A DNA stretch of 64,000 nt from Alphaproteobacteria bacterium (GTDB lineage Bacteria > Myxococcota_A > UBA796 > CAJQPC01), in NCBI GenBank assembly GCA_020632795.1, contig JACKEV010000010.1, forward strand, positions 248,001 through 312,000. Reading direction: 5' to 3'. The position numbers and the translations under genes are program-made. Below are positions 26,396 through 35,560 of the stretch, one piece after another (within the stretch, counting starts at the first letter, position 1; each line of letters begins with the position of its first letter). Below the pieces are notes generated by a model. It was not told the origin of the DNA. It did no database searches and was given only the letters and a program-made list of their open reading frames with translations.

Positions 26396-27445
26396 ATGCT
26401 GACCCTCCTCCTCTCCCTCTTCGCTTGCGCCCCCGCCCCCACCGCCGCCGGGGACTGCCCCGCCGGCCCCGGTCAGGTCTGGGACCTCGACCGCGAGGTG
26501 ATGCGCGACAGCCTGGACAGCGCGCTGAACGTGCCCGGCGAGACCGTGCACCTGTGCCTGGGCGACGGCAAGTTCCCGGTTGACGGCCCGCTGCTGGCCC
26601 TCGACAGCGACCAGGTCGACCCCCCCGACATCCACATCACCGGCCAGGGCGCCTACCGCACCCTGCTCGTCCCCGGGCGGGTCGACGGCCTGCGCGCGGT
26701 GGTCCACGGCGAGCTGCGCCTGGAGGGTGTCTCCATCACCGGCCCGGTCGACCTCATCGGCGGCCAGGTGGACCTGCGGGACGTGGCGATCCACGGGGTC
26801 CAGGACCCCGACCTCGTCGGACTGGTGGACATCTCCGGCGGCGACGTCACCGTGGACGGCCTCACCCTCACCGACAACCTCATCGCCGCCGACCTCCTGC
26901 GCATCTGGGGCCGCTCCGACAGCGCCGTCATCGACGTCTACGACCTCGCGGTCTACGACAACCGCGCCCTGTGGGACTTCGAGATCATCCTCGGCCAGGG
27001 CCGGGTGAACCTGGAGCACGCCTGGCTCTCCAACAACCACGTCCAGCGGGTGGACAGCCCCCACCACTTCGTCACCCTGGCGGGCCCGACCGTCGCCTAT
27101 GACGTCCATATCCAGGGCAACAACACCAACGGCCCCGCCCTGTCCGCCTTCGCGCGGCTGGACGCCGAGAGCCTCCTCGTCTCCGAGAACGAGGGCTCCT
27201 GGGCCACCTCGGTGTACCTCGGCGCCCCCGCCACCCTCACCAAGACCCTGATCACCGGCAACCGCGCCCCCAACGGCGCGGTGGGGCTCTACCCCAGCCA
27301 GAGCGACCGGGGCTCGGTGTGGCTCCAGGCGGTCGACCTCGGCGCCGAAGAGCAGGGCTGCGACATCTCAGCCCAGGGGGTCTGCCTGCGGGACGACCTG
27401 ACCCTGGTGGGCGACCTGGTGTGCGAGGCCGGCGGCTGCCGATAG
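26396..27445 (+). CDS. Lipoprotein with right-handed beta-helix-like repeats
   Basis: 349 residues. A very short signal peptide ends in LFACA, a lipobox. The body has recurring short strands of the parallel beta-helix type (for example LRLEGVSITGPVDLIGGQVDLRDVAIHG, VTVDGLTLTDNLIAA), as in pectate-lyase-like and right-handed beta-helix surface proteins. No catalytic residues are evident. Two pairs of cysteines are near the C-terminus (GCDIS, GVCLR, DLVCEAGGCR). Its sigma-54 promoter indicates regulation by an enhancer-binding protein. Role unknown. Confidence 0.75.
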   Translation: MLTLLLSLFACAPAPTAAGDCPAGPGQVWDLDREVMRDSLDSALNVPGETVHLCLGDGKFPVDGPLLALDSDQVDPPDIHITGQGAYRTLLVPGRVDGLRAVVHGELRLEGVSITGPVDLIGGQVDLRDVAIHGVQDPDLVGLVDISGGDVTVDGLTLTDNLIAADLLRIWGRSDSAVIDVYDLAVYDNRALWDFEIILGQGRVNLEHAWLSNNHVQRVDSPHHFVTLAGPTVAYDVHIQGNNTNGPALSAFARLDAESLLVSENEGSWATSVYLGAPATLTKTLITGNRAPNGAVGLYPSQSDRGSVWLQAVDLGAEEQGCDISAQGVCLRDDLTLVGDLVCEAGGCR

Positions 27446-27470
27446 GGCGCCGCCGGCCAGCGGGCCGAGG

Positions 27471-28541
27471 CTACTGCACGTTGACCAGGTTGCAGGACAC
27501 CTCGGTCTGCTCCTTCTTGCCCTCGCAGGTCTGGTAGCGGACCATCGTCACGACCTCGGGGCCGGCCGCGTCGAACTTGTGGGCGTTGTGCCAGCGGACC
27601 TCCTTCTTGCCGTTGGCGTCCACGAGCTCGGCCTGGACGTCCTTCTGGAGGGGCTTGCCGTTGGCCCAGAGGTCATAGGAGTAGGTGCAGCCCTCCTTGG
27701 CCTCGCGGCCGTCCTGGCCCAGGTAGTGGTAGTGGACCTCCTCGTTGACCGCGAAGCTGCAGCCCATGTTGGGGTAGCAGGCCTGGATGTCCTCCTCCTT
27801 CTCCGGGAAGTCGCCGGTCTTGCGGGCGTAGAGGTCACCCGAGTCGGTGCAGTGCTCCCATAGCAGCTCGCCCTTGTCGTTCTTCACAAAAGCGTTGGTG
27901 CCGACCGGGTTGGAGTCCTCCAGCCGCTTGCCGTTGTAGATGGTCATGTACATGTCGGTGATCGTCAGGTTGCACTTGCGCGCGTTGATCTTCGCGTAGA
28001 GCAGCCCCTGGAGCTTGTTGCCCAGGTTGTTGTTGTTGAACATGAACTGCTGCCACTCGGGGCCCTCGCGGTACTTGGCGACGACCTCGTTGGCCTCCTT
28101 CATGCCGGCGGCGAGCTCCTCGTCGGTGGCCTTGGGTGCCCACTCCTTGAGCTTCTCGGCGGTGCACTCCGCGCCGTCCGCCACGATCAGGGCCTGACAC
28201 CAGTCCTTGAGCTTGGGGGGCTCGCGGCAGTCCAGCTCATCGCCCTTCACGTCGCACTCGTAGGTGTACATGTCCGACAGAGACCCGACGTTGTACTTCG
28301 CCATGATCTTGTCCCCGTCCTTGTAGAACTTCAGGCGGGTGCTCATGTCCGGCTCGACGGACTTGTCGGGGTTGATCTTCTCGATGATCCACTCGGTCCC
28401 CGGCAGGGTCTCCAGGGTCAGGTCGCACTGAACGGCCTGCTGACCGAGCACGAGCTTGTTGGAGGACTTCTCTTCGCAGGCCACGAGGCCGAGCGTGATC
28501 CCCAGGGCCAGCGTCATCTGGGCCACATTCATCCGGAGCAT
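27471..28541 (-). CDS. Lipoprotein of unknown function, cysteine-containing
   Basis: 356 residues. Signal peptide with lipobox LGLVACE. The mature part has about ten cysteines (for example QCDLTLE, YECDVKGDELDC, KDWCQAL, GCSFAVNEE), suggesting disulfide-linked periplasmic or surface domains. There are no recognisable catalytic motifs. The start at ATG 28541 follows GAGGTGA. Codon use is slightly richer in lysine and asparagine codons than its neighbours. It is convergent with the sigma-54 lipoprotein gene and divergent from rph. Confidence 0.75.
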   Translation of the reverse strand: MLRMNVAQMTLALGITLGLVACEEKSSNKLVLGQQAVQCDLTLETLPGTEWIIEKINPDKSVEPDMSTRLKFYKDGDKIMAKYNVGSLSDMYTYECDVKGDELDCREPPKLKDWCQALIVADGAECTAEKLKEWAPKATDEELAAGMKEANEVVAKYREGPEWQQFMFNNNNLGNKLQGLLYAKINARKCNLTITDMYMTIYNGKRLEDSNPVGTNAFVKNDKGELLWEHCTDSGDLYARKTGDFPEKEEDIQACYPNMGCSFAVNEEVHYHYLGQDGREAKEGCTYSYDLWANGKPLQKDVQAELVDANGKKEVRWHNAHKFDAAGPEVVTMVRYQTCEGKKEQTEVSCNLVNVQ

Positions 28542-28616
28542 CGGTCACCTCAGCAAGGGTTGGGGGCGGGTGGGCCCGTCACGCAGCGTTCAGGGCCAGA
28601 GAGGGCTGCCGGCGAG

Positions 28617-28625
28617 GTTATCGCA
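28617..28625 (-). promoter_or_regulatory. Candidate extended -10 promoter for the lipoprotein at 27471-28541
   Basis: TGCGATAAC on the minus strand, with a predicted start near 28610 and a leader of about 70 nt. TTGCTG lies 16 nt upstream of GATAAC as a weak -35. The same nonamer precedes the gene at 10535-11269. Confidence 0.35.
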
Positions 28626-28720
28626 CCCTCCCTTGACACAGCAAGAAGAAGCCCCGATCCAAGCATGAAGATGACATCGCGGGTTACCAGGGAACGCCAC
28701 CCTGTGCGGAGCCCCCACCC

Positions 28721-29470
28721 ATGCGAGCAGACGGACGCGCCCCCGACGCCCTGCGCCCCCTCACCTTTGAAACCGGCCTCAACGTCCACGCCGAGGGCTC
28801 CTGCCTCGTGCGGATGGGACGCACCCACGTCTGGGTCACCGCCACGGTCGAGGAGTCCGTGCCCCGCTGGCGCAGGGACTCCGGCCAGGGCTGGGTCACC
28901 GCCGAGTACCGCATGCTCCCCCGCTCCACCACCACGCGCAACCGTCGGGACGGCATGCCCCCCGGCGGGCGGGTCGCCGAGATCCAGCGCCTGGTGGGCC
29001 GCTCGCTGCGCGCGGCGGTCGACTACGCCGCCCTGGGCGAGCGGCAGGTGCTCATCGACTGCGACGTGCTCCAGGCCGACGGCGGCACCCGCACCGCGTC
29101 CATCAACGGCGGCTTCGTGGCCCTCGCCCTGGCCCTCCAGGGGCTGGTGGACGCCGGCAAGCTCGACCGGCTGCCCCTGGTTCACGGGGTCGCGGCCGTC
29201 TCGGTGGCCCTCCAGCCCGGCGGGCCGGTGCTCGACCCGGACTACTCCGAGGACGCCGGCGCCGAGGTGGACCTCAACCTCGTCATGACCGGCGGCGGCC
29301 AGGTGGTCGAGGTCCAGGGCTGCGCCGAGGGCAGCCCCATCGCCCAGGCCACCCTCACCGACATGGTCGCCCTGGGGGCCTTGGGCATCGCGCAGGTCGC
29401 GCGGGCACAGGCCGCCGCGCTGCCGGGCCTGGCGCTGCACTTCCCGATGGGCGGCGGCCATGCCGGTTGA
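28721..29470 (+). CDS. rph: Ribonuclease PH
   Basis: 249 residues, usual size. The phosphorolytic exoribonuclease trims tRNA 3' ends. Motifs of the RNase PH fold are present: MRADGRAPDALRPL start, EGSCLVRMGRTHVWVTATVEE, TAEYRMLPRSTTTRN, QVLIDCDVLQADGGTRTASI and a basic RSLRAAVDY helix. The gene overlaps rdgB by 11 nt, so the two are co-expressed, a common pairing. A TTGACA at 28633-28638 lacks a convincing -10 at normal spacing. Confidence 0.97.
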   Translation: MRADGRAPDALRPLTFETGLNVHAEGSCLVRMGRTHVWVTATVEESVPRWRRDSGQGWVTAEYRMLPRSTTTRNRRDGMPPGGRVAEIQRLVGRSLRAAVDYAALGERQVLIDCDVLQADGGTRTASINGGFVALALALQGLVDAGKLDRLPLVHGVAAVSVALQPGGPVLDPDYSEDAGAEVDLNLVMTGGGQVVEVQGCAEGSPIAQATLTDMVALGALGIAQVARAQAAALPGLALHFPMGGGHAG

Positions 29471-30047
29471 GCTGGTCCTGGCGTCCAACAACGCCCACAA
29501 GCTCGACGAGTTCGGCCGCATCCTCCAGCCTCTGGGGGTGCGCCTCCGCCCGCTGGCGGACTTCCCCGAGCTGGGGGACATCCCCGAGACCCAGCCCACC
29601 TTCGAGGGCAACGCGCTCCAGAAGGCCCGCTATGTGTTCGATCGCACCGGCCTGCCCTGCCTCGCCGACGACTCCGGGCTGGAGGTCGACGCCCTGGGCG
29701 GCGCGCCGGGGGTGCGCTCCAAGCGCTACACCCCCGAGGCCACCGCCGCGTCCAACAACCGTCGCCTGCTGCGCGAGCTGCGCGGCGTCGACCAGCGCGC
29801 CGCCCGCTTCGTGTGCGCGCTCGGGGTCGTGACGCCCAAGGGAGAAGCCTCACTCCGGGGCACCGTGGAGGGCGCCATCGGCGACGCGCCCCGCGGGCAC
29901 CACGGCTTCGGCTACGATCCGATCTTCCTGCCGGACGACGCGCCGGGCCGCACGATGGCCGAGCTCTCCCCCGCGGAGAAGGACGCCATCAGCCACCGCG
30001 GCCGGGCGGGGCGTCGGCTCCCGGAGCTGCTGGAGCGGCTCTTATAA
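29460..30047 (+). CDS. rdgB: Non-canonical purine NTP pyrophosphatase (RdgB/HAM1)
   Basis: 195 residues. Hydrolyses ITP, dITP and XTP to the monophosphates, preventing their incorporation into nucleic acid. It has the family's signature segments: LASNNAHKLDEF at the N-terminus, TFEGNALQKAR, ADDSGLEVDALGGAPGVRSKRY, FGYDPIFLPDD, and the C-terminal ISHRGRA. The start overlaps the end of rph by 11 nt. The length matches E. coli RdgB. Confidence 0.97.
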   Translation: MPVELVLASNNAHKLDEFGRILQPLGVRLRPLADFPELGDIPETQPTFEGNALQKARYVFDRTGLPCLADDSGLEVDALGGAPGVRSKRYTPEATAASNNRRLLRELRGVDQRAARFVCALGVVTPKGEASLRGTVEGAIGDAPRGHHGFGYDPIFLPDDAPGRTMAELSPAEKDAISHRGRAGRRLPELLERLL

Positions 30048-30080
30048 ACGAACAGCGTTCGCTTTTGAGGACAGGCGCCC

Positions 30081-31498
30081 ATGATCCCGGCCACCCACCT
30101 CGATCTCTACCAGCTCACCTCCCTGGTGCCGCACTGGGACGCGGGCCGGGCGGACGCCCCGGTGGCGATGTCGTTCTTCTCCCGGCGCCTGCCCCGCCGG
30201 GCCCATGACAACGCGCCGGTGCGGGGCTTCCTGCTGTGGGTGGGCCTGCGCCGCTGCCTGGAGTGGCTCTCCGAGGCGCGCTTCGACGACGCCCACGTCG
30301 AGACCCTCTGCGCCCACCCCACCCTGGGCCCCGCGCTGAGGGCCCGGCCCGCCCTGGTCGACGCCCTGCGGCGCTGGCGCTTCACCGGGCGCATCACCGC
30401 GCCCCCCGAGGGCACTCCGCTGTGGGCGGGCCCGGCGGTCAGCGCGGCCACCGGCGCCCCCGTGGCGTTCGACGGCGTGCGGCCGTCGGCCCAGACGCCC
30501 TACCTGGTCGTCGAGACGGACCTGCTGTCGGCCAAGCTCATCGAGACGCCCCTGCTCAGCATCATCAACCACATGACGATGGTGGCCTCGAAGGCCAGCC
30601 AGGTGGTGCAGGCGGCGGGGGGCCGGGCGGTGCTCGAGTTCGGCACGCGGCGGACGCACCCGGACGCGGCGGTGGACGCGGCCTACGCGGCCTGGATCGC
30701 CGGCTGCGCGGGGACGTCGAACGTGGAGGCCCACCACCGGTACGGCGTGCCGGTGCTGGGCACGATGGACCACTTCGCGGTGCAGGCGTGGGAGCGGCCG
30801 GGCGTGCCGCGCTCCGAGACGGAGCGGGCGTTCTTCCGCGCCTTCTACGAGGCGTTTCCCGAGAACGCGCTGCTGCTGGTGGACACCTACGACACGTTCG
30901 GCGCGACGACGGGCATCCGCAGCGCGGTGGCCGCCACCGAGGGGCGGCTGCGGGGCATCCGCCTCGACTCGGGCGTGACGGTCGAGAACGTCCAGAAGGC
31001 CCGGGCGCTGCTGGACGCGCTCGGCGCGCCCCAGGCCGTCGTCACGGTGTCGGGTGGCATGGACGAGCACAGCATCCTCGCGCTCGACGGCGCCCCGGTG
31101 GACGCCTTCGGGGTGGGGGAGCGCATCGTGACGTCCCCGGACGCCCCGGTGGGCGTCGGCGCGGTGGGCAAGCTCTGCGAGGTCGGCGGCCGGGCGACGA
31201 TGAAGCTCGCCCGTGGCTCGGGCAAGGCCACGCTGCCTGGGCGGGTGCAGGTCTTCCGGGGCGACGACGGCGTGGACGTGGTGGGCTGCGCCGACGAGGC
31301 GCTGCCCGGGCGACCGCTGCTGGCCGAGGTCTGGCAGGGCGAGGCCGCGCTGCCCCAGCCCACGCCCGCCGAGAGCCGCGCCTACGCCCAGCGCATGCTG
31401 GCCGCCCTGAGCCCGGAGGCCCTCGCCCCCGCCAGGCCACCGTCCCCATCAGCGCCGGGCTGGAGGCCCTGGTCCGCGACATCGTCCACAGGAGCTGA
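30081..31498 (+). CDS. pncB: Nicotinate phosphoribosyltransferase, C-terminus frameshifted
   Basis: Converts nicotinic acid and PRPP to nicotinate mononucleotide (NAD salvage). Visible motifs include HMTMVASKASQVVQAAGG, LEFGTRRTHPDAA, GTSNVEAHHRYGVP, LDSGVTVENVQ, TVSGGMDEHS and the C-terminal GERIVTSPDAPVGVGAVGKL. The continuous frame runs on into the next gene (710 residues in all). Near 31425-31440 it switches to Pro-rich sequence with no family likeness. The +1-neighbouring frame gives the expected ending (RQATVPISAGLEALVRDIVH) and a TGA at 31496-31498. One missing C in the run near 31427 explains this. So this is most likely a separate gene with an error or mutation. The extent given assumes that repair. 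Confidence 0.85.
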
Positions 31499-31502
31499 GC
31501 CC

Positions 31503-32213
31503 ATGACGACCTCCCTCGAAGCCCTCCTCCCCGTCCAGCGCGCCGCCGTCCCCTGGGGCCCGGTCGGCCTCGTCGTCGTGGACGCCGGCGTGGGCTTCAC
31601 CCGCACCGGCAACCTGGCCGACCCGACGCACATGGTCCCCATGGTGCACCGCATCGGCGCCCACTGGCGGGCCCTGCACGCCGCCCTCGGCCCGCGCCTG
31701 CACACCCTGTGCTTCCTCGACACGCACGAGGCCGACATCCCCGAGCCGCCCTACCCGCCCCACGGCATCAAGGGCACGGGCGAAGAAGAGATGGACCCCG
31801 AGCTGGCCTGGCTGCTGGACGAGCCCCGCGTCACCGTCATCCGCAAGGACTGCATCAACGGCTTCGTGGGCGCCATCGACCGCGAGACGGGCGCCAACGC
31901 CTTCTGCGCGTGGGTCGTCGCCCACGGCATCCGCACCCTGCTCGTCACGGGCGACTGCACCGACATCTGCGTCAGCGACTTCGTCGTGGCCACCCTCTCC
32001 GCCCGCAACCACGGCCTGCTGACGGCGGCCGACCCCGAGGACGACCGCGCGGCGTACGTCGACGCCATCACCGGGCTGCGGGTCGTGGTCCTGGCCGACG
32101 CGTGCGAGACCTTCCACGCCCCCGGCTTCCACGAGCGGCCCGCCGCCCACCACGTCGGGCTCTGGCTGATGGCGTCCCGGGGCGCGCTGATCGCGGACAC
32201 CCTGGAGGGCTGA
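31503..32213 (+). CDS. pncA: Nicotinamidase (isochorismatase fold)
   Basis: About 236 residues from ATG 31503, preceded by AGGAG at 9 nt. Deamidates nicotinamide to nicotinate, the substrate of the gene upstream, so the pair forms a nicotinamide-salvage route. The catalytic triad of the family is visible: Asp in VVVDAGVGF, Lys in IRKDCINGF and Cys in GDCTDICVSD. A metal-site DTHEAD lies between. It is 4 nt downstream of the repaired pncB stop. In the raw sequence it is read in fusion with pncB. Confidence 0.9.
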   Translation: MTTSLEALLPVQRAAVPWGPVGLVVVDAGVGFTRTGNLADPTHMVPMVHRIGAHWRALHAALGPRLHTLCFLDTHEADIPEPPYPPHGIKGTGEEEMDPELAWLLDEPRVTVIRKDCINGFVGAIDRETGANAFCAWVVAHGIRTLLVTGDCTDICVSDFVVATLSARNHGLLTAADPEDDRAAYVDAITGLRVVVLADACETFHAPGFHERPAAHHVGLWLMASRGALIADTLEG

Positions 32214-32217
32214 GCGG

Positions 32218-32574
32218 CTACCCCCCCGCCTCGTCCTTGAACACCCAGCCCGTCGCCCACAAGAGCCAGATCCAGAAGGCCTTGTGGAAGCGGTAGGGCA
32301 GGAGCGCGCCCAGGACCGCGACGCCGGCGACGAGCCACTCGTCGTGGTCCTGGATGCCGCGGGTGGTGTGCAGCCACCACAGCATGACGCCCGCGGCGAG
32401 CCCGCCGGTGGTGTAGCCGAACACCGTAGGCATGGTCCAGCTCCCCGCCCAGCGCTCGAACCGCACCCCGCAGCGGGGGCAGGTCTCGCGCAGCCGGAAT
32501 ACCCCGTGATAGATACTGGGTCCGAGGCAGCTCGGACAGCGACCTGTCAGCGTCGTCAACAACATCCGGCGCAT
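32218..32574 (-). CDS. DUF983 family membrane protein
   Basis: 118 residues. Two CxxC pairs (GRCPSCLGPS and TCPRCGVRFE, near 12-36) form a zinc ribbon, followed by two membrane helices (GYTTGGLAAGVMLWW, and FWIWLLWATGWVF after LGALLPYRFH). This is the arrangement of DUF983 proteins, which often sit near cytochrome oxidase genes; here they do not. The start used is ATG 32574; ATG 32565 is an alternative. The start overlaps that of the divergent gene at 32573. Confidence 0.85.
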   Translation of the reverse strand: MRRMLLTTLTGRCPSCLGPSIYHGVFRLRETCPRCGVRFERWAGSWTMPTVFGYTTGGLAAGVMLWWLHTTRGIQDHDEWLVAGVAVLGALLPYRFHKAFWIWLLWATGWVFKDEAGG

Positions 32575-33556
32575 GGACAGGACGTATCCTTCAGCCTCCC
32601 CCCTTGCGAGGTGTCCCCTGCCCGCTGCCCGCTCCGTCCTGCGCCGCGTCATCCCCCGGGGGGCGTCTCTCGTCACGAGCCTGCTGGCCGTGGCCACGCT
32701 GCTGCTCGGCTTCCTGATCGCCGTGGCGATGGCGAGCGACGACGCGATGGCCGACAGCACCGGGGGCGGCTTCTGGATGCAGCTCGCCGCCGCCGCCGGG
32801 ATGTGCGCGTTCATGCCGGCCGCCGGGATGCTGTTCTTCGCCGGCCTGGTGGAGTCCCGCCCCCTGGCCCGCGGGTCCATCTGGACCCTTTGCGCGCTGA
32901 CCGTTGCGACGGGTGGTGTGCTGTTCGGCTTCGCGATGGAGCCCGAGAGCGGCCTGGGCACTGCGATCTTCGGCGGCGTGGTCTGCGGGCTCGGCCCCAT
33001 GTCCATGATCGGAGCCCTCGCGGTGTACTACGGGCTCCGGGGCTGGCGGGAGCTGAGCAGCGGCCAGGACCGCGAGGCGCAGACCGCCGCCACCGCCGCT
33101 CTTCGGGAGCGCGGGGCCTGGACCGTCGACGCGCTGAGCGACCAGCTCGGCCTGTCGCGGGAGGGCACGGTGCAGCTGATCCGGAGCATGGTGCGCGCGG
33201 GCACGCTCCAGGCCGAGATCGACGAAGGCGCCGGCTTCATCGCCACCGCCTCCCACATGGCCCGCGCCGCCCGCCAGCTCCCGGGGGTCGTCAGCGCGCG
33301 CGGCCGCATCAGCGTGGACGAGCTGGCCGCCGAGCTGGAGGTCCCCCCCGCCAAGGTCAAGGGCCTGATCTACGAGGCCATCGGCGCCCGCACCCTGCAC
33401 GGCTACGTCAACTGGAAGCAGGGCGTGCTCTACTCCCAGGACGCGCAGAAGATCTCCGGCAGCCAGATCAACTGCCCGAGCTGCGCGGGTCAGGTCGAGC
33501 TGGTGGGTCGGGGCGTGACCCAGTGCCCGTACTGCTCGGTGGAGATCTTCCTGTGA
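32573..33556 (+). CDS. Membrane protein with winged-helix-like domains and a C-terminal zinc ribbon
   Basis: 327 residues. After a basic N-terminus there are about four membrane helices (residues 33-55, 68-92, 100-118, 128-152). The cytoplasmic part (160-280) has two predicted winged-helix-like units (AWTVDALSDQLGLSREGTVQLIRSM; RISVDELAAELEVPPAKVKGLIY). The end is a zinc ribbon, CPSC then CPYC. No family is recognised; the PCI/Lsr2-like resemblance is superficial. The ATG at 32573 overlaps the divergent DUF983 start by 2 nt, so a later start is possible. Membrane tethering of a DNA- or protein-binding part is inferred. Confidence 0.7.
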   Translation: MDRTYPSASPLARCPLPAARSVLRRVIPRGASLVTSLLAVATLLLGFLIAVAMASDDAMADSTGGGFWMQLAAAAGMCAFMPAAGMLFFAGLVESRPLARGSIWTLCALTVATGGVLFGFAMEPESGLGTAIFGGVVCGLGPMSMIGALAVYYGLRGWRELSSGQDREAQTAATAALRERGAWTVDALSDQLGLSREGTVQLIRSMVRAGTLQAEIDEGAGFIATASHMARAARQLPGVVSARGRISVDELAAELEVPPAKVKGLIYEAIGARTLHGYVNWKQGVLYSQDAQKISGSQINCPSCAGQVELVGRGVTQCPYCSVEIFL

Positions 33557-33557
33557 G

Positions 33558-34535
33558 CTACAACTCGCGGTAGGGCTCGAGCTGCATCCAGGTCCGGGGG
33601 TGCCAGCGGTGCATGCTGGTGGTCCGGCCCAGCTTGGCGACCAGGTCGATGATCCGGTTGGAGCCGAACTCCCAGGCCAGGTACTCCATGTAGATCTCGA
33701 AGGGGATCGGCTTGCACCAGGTCCAGTCGGCCCCGTAGTCGCTGCCGTACACGATGTTGAAGGTCTGCTCCTCGGGGTCCGCCCACAGCCCGGCCTGGTA
33801 GTAGCCGTGGAAGGCGTCGAAGATGAAGAGGTTCCGGAAGAACTCCTTCGCCTTGAGCTTGCGCGTGCCGACCTTGACGGTGTCCTTGGGGCCGTAGGCG
33901 TCGCTGCTGAACATGCGCCCGTCCCACTGCTCGAAGAACACCGTCTCGGCCGGCGGGATGCAGATGAGGCCCATGGTGAAGCGGGACTTGTTGTGCTTCT
34001 GGAGGTCGGCGAGGCGGCGCCACAGCTCGCCGTCCTGGTGGCAGGCCTCGTTCCAGGGCAGCGGCGCGTCGACGGTGTCCTGCAGCTTGGGGATGGTCCA
34101 CAGCCAGGAGATGCCGTCGAGCTGGCGGTAGAGGTTGCGGGCGGCCTCGGGCAGCGGGAAGCCGATGCGCTCCTCGATGCGGGCGATCAGCGCGTCGGAG
34201 GCCGGATCGCCGATGTGGAGGACCGCGTTCTTGTAGTAGTTGGGGCGGTCCGCGATGCGGAACGCCAGGCGCTCGCGGTAGCCCTCCAGGGGTGCGCCCA
34301 GGGCGGCGCGCACGTCCTCCGGGAGGAGGATGGGCACGCCCAGCTCCCGGGCCTTGTCGGGCTTCTTGCCGGTGGCCTCGGCGCTGAGCATGGCGAAGGT
34401 GTCCTTGCTGGCGGTGTTCGTCACCTGCCAGGCGCCGCGGGCGCGCAGCAGGATCTCCAGCTCCGCCTTGGAGAAGTCGGGAAACCGGCCGCTCACGGCG
34501 ACGCGCTTCTGGTGGACGTTTCGAAGGTCGGTCAT
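33558..34535 (-). CDS. BRCT domain - SMI1/KNR4-like domain protein
   Basis: 325 residues. The N-terminal 80 residues (KRVAVSGRFPDFSKAELEILL, VTNTASKDTFAML, KARELGVPILLPEDV) have the BRCT fold pattern seen in NAD-dependent DNA ligases. The rest (IARIEERIGFPLPEAARNLYRQLDGI) begins as a SMI1/KNR4 (SUKH) domain, whose relatives act as immunity proteins. The gene starts at ATG 34535 after GGAG. The fusion of BRCT with SUKH is unusual. Convergent with the previous gene, 1 nt apart. Confidence 0.75.
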   Translation of the reverse strand: MTDLRNVHQKRVAVSGRFPDFSKAELEILLRARGAWQVTNTASKDTFAMLSAEATGKKPDKARELGVPILLPEDVRAALGAPLEGYRERLAFRIADRPNYYKNAVLHIGDPASDALIARIEERIGFPLPEAARNLYRQLDGISWLWTIPKLQDTVDAPLPWNEACHQDGELWRRLADLQKHNKSRFTMGLICIPPAETVFFEQWDGRMFSSDAYGPKDTVKVGTRKLKAKEFFRNLFIFDAFHGYYQAGLWADPEEQTFNIVYGSDYGADWTWCKPIPFEIYMEYLAWEFGSNRIIDLVAKLGRTTSMHRWHPRTWMQLEPYREL

Positions 34536-34593
34536 GGAGGTCTCCGTTTCAGGGAGACGCCTATAGCGCGTTCGGATGGGATAGAGACGTGGA

Positions 34594-35541
34594 ATGACCG
34601 CCGCCCTCCTCCTCGCCCTCCCCGCCCTCGCCGCGCCCGTCGTCAACGGGCAGCTCGAGCCCGGCTTCCCGTCCACCGTCAGCCTGGGGGTGCCCTGGGG
34701 CGCCAGCGTGCTGCACGTCTGCACGGGCAACCTCATCACCCCGGAGATCGTGCTGTCCGCCGCGCACTGCGGCGACGACGTCAACGCCGAGGCCATCGTG
34801 GCCTTCGGCCGGGCCTGGGTGGGCGAGACCGCGCGGGACGCGGACGACGAGCTGACCTTCCGCGACGCGTTCATCCACCCGGACTTCGCGCTGGGCACCC
34901 CGCCCTTCGAGCCGTTCACCGAGAACGACGTCGCGGTCCTGGTGCTCGCCGAGCCCGCGCCGATGGAGGCCACCCCCATCCGCCTGACGCCGGTCACCGA
35001 CGCCGAGCTGGGCACGACCATGCTGGCGGTCGGCTACGGCGCGACCGGCGGCGACGGGCAGGGCACCGGCGTGAAGCGCTCCGCCGAGCTGATCCTGGGC
35101 GAGCTGGAATACCAGCACCTCAAGGCGTATGCGTCCGACCATCCCGACGGCGGCATGACCTGCCAGGGGGACTCCGGCGGGCCGGTGTTCGTGTCCGAGG
35201 GCGAGCGCCAAGTGGAGTGGGGCATCACCTCCTTCGGGCTGGAGGGCTGCACCAACTTCTCGGCCAGCACCCGCACCGACCTCCTGGGGGACTGGATCCT
35301 GGACCGGGTCGAGGAGGTCCACGGCACCCGGGACCTCTGCGACGTCAACGCCTGGTACGGCGACGGCCTGTGCGACGCATTCTGCGATGAGGTCGATCCC
35401 GACTGCCTCCCGGAAGGCGGGGACTCGGGGATCGAGGGCTCGCCCAAGGGCCGCTGCGCGTCGGCGGAGGGCGGCGGCTGGGCCCTGCTCGCGGCGCTGG
35501 GGCTGCTGGGGCGGCGGCGGACGCGCAGCGCGGCGGGCTGA
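34594..35541 (+). CDS. Secreted trypsin-like serine protease with MYXO-CTERM-like tail
   Basis: 315 residues. Signal peptide (LLLALPALAAP) then a chymotrypsin-fold domain with an intact triad: His in VLSAAHC, Asp in ENDVAVLVL and Ser in GDSGGP. A Cys-rich segment follows (DLCDVNAWYGDGLCDAFCDE). The C-terminus GRCASAEGGGWALLAALGLLGRRR has a Cys, a hydrophobic helix and an Arg cluster, as in MYXO-CTERM sorting signals, so surface anchoring or processing is likely. Substrate is unknown. Confidence 0.88.
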   Translation: MTAALLLALPALAAPVVNGQLEPGFPSTVSLGVPWGASVLHVCTGNLITPEIVLSAAHCGDDVNAEAIVAFGRAWVGETARDADDELTFRDAFIHPDFALGTPPFEPFTENDVAVLVLAEPAPMEATPIRLTPVTDAELGTTMLAVGYGATGGDGQGTGVKRSAELILGELEYQHLKAYASDHPDGGMTCQGDSGGPVFVSEGERQVEWGITSFGLEGCTNFSASTRTDLLGDWILDRVEEVHGTRDLCDVNAWYGDGLCDAFCDEVDPDCLPEGGDSGIEGSPKGRCASAEGGGWALLAALGLLGRRRTRSAAG

Positions 35542-35560
35542 CCGCCGGTTGTCACGACGC

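Noticed and set aside
28633..28638. TTGACA as an rph promoter
   Set aside because: No acceptable -10 at 16-18 nt.
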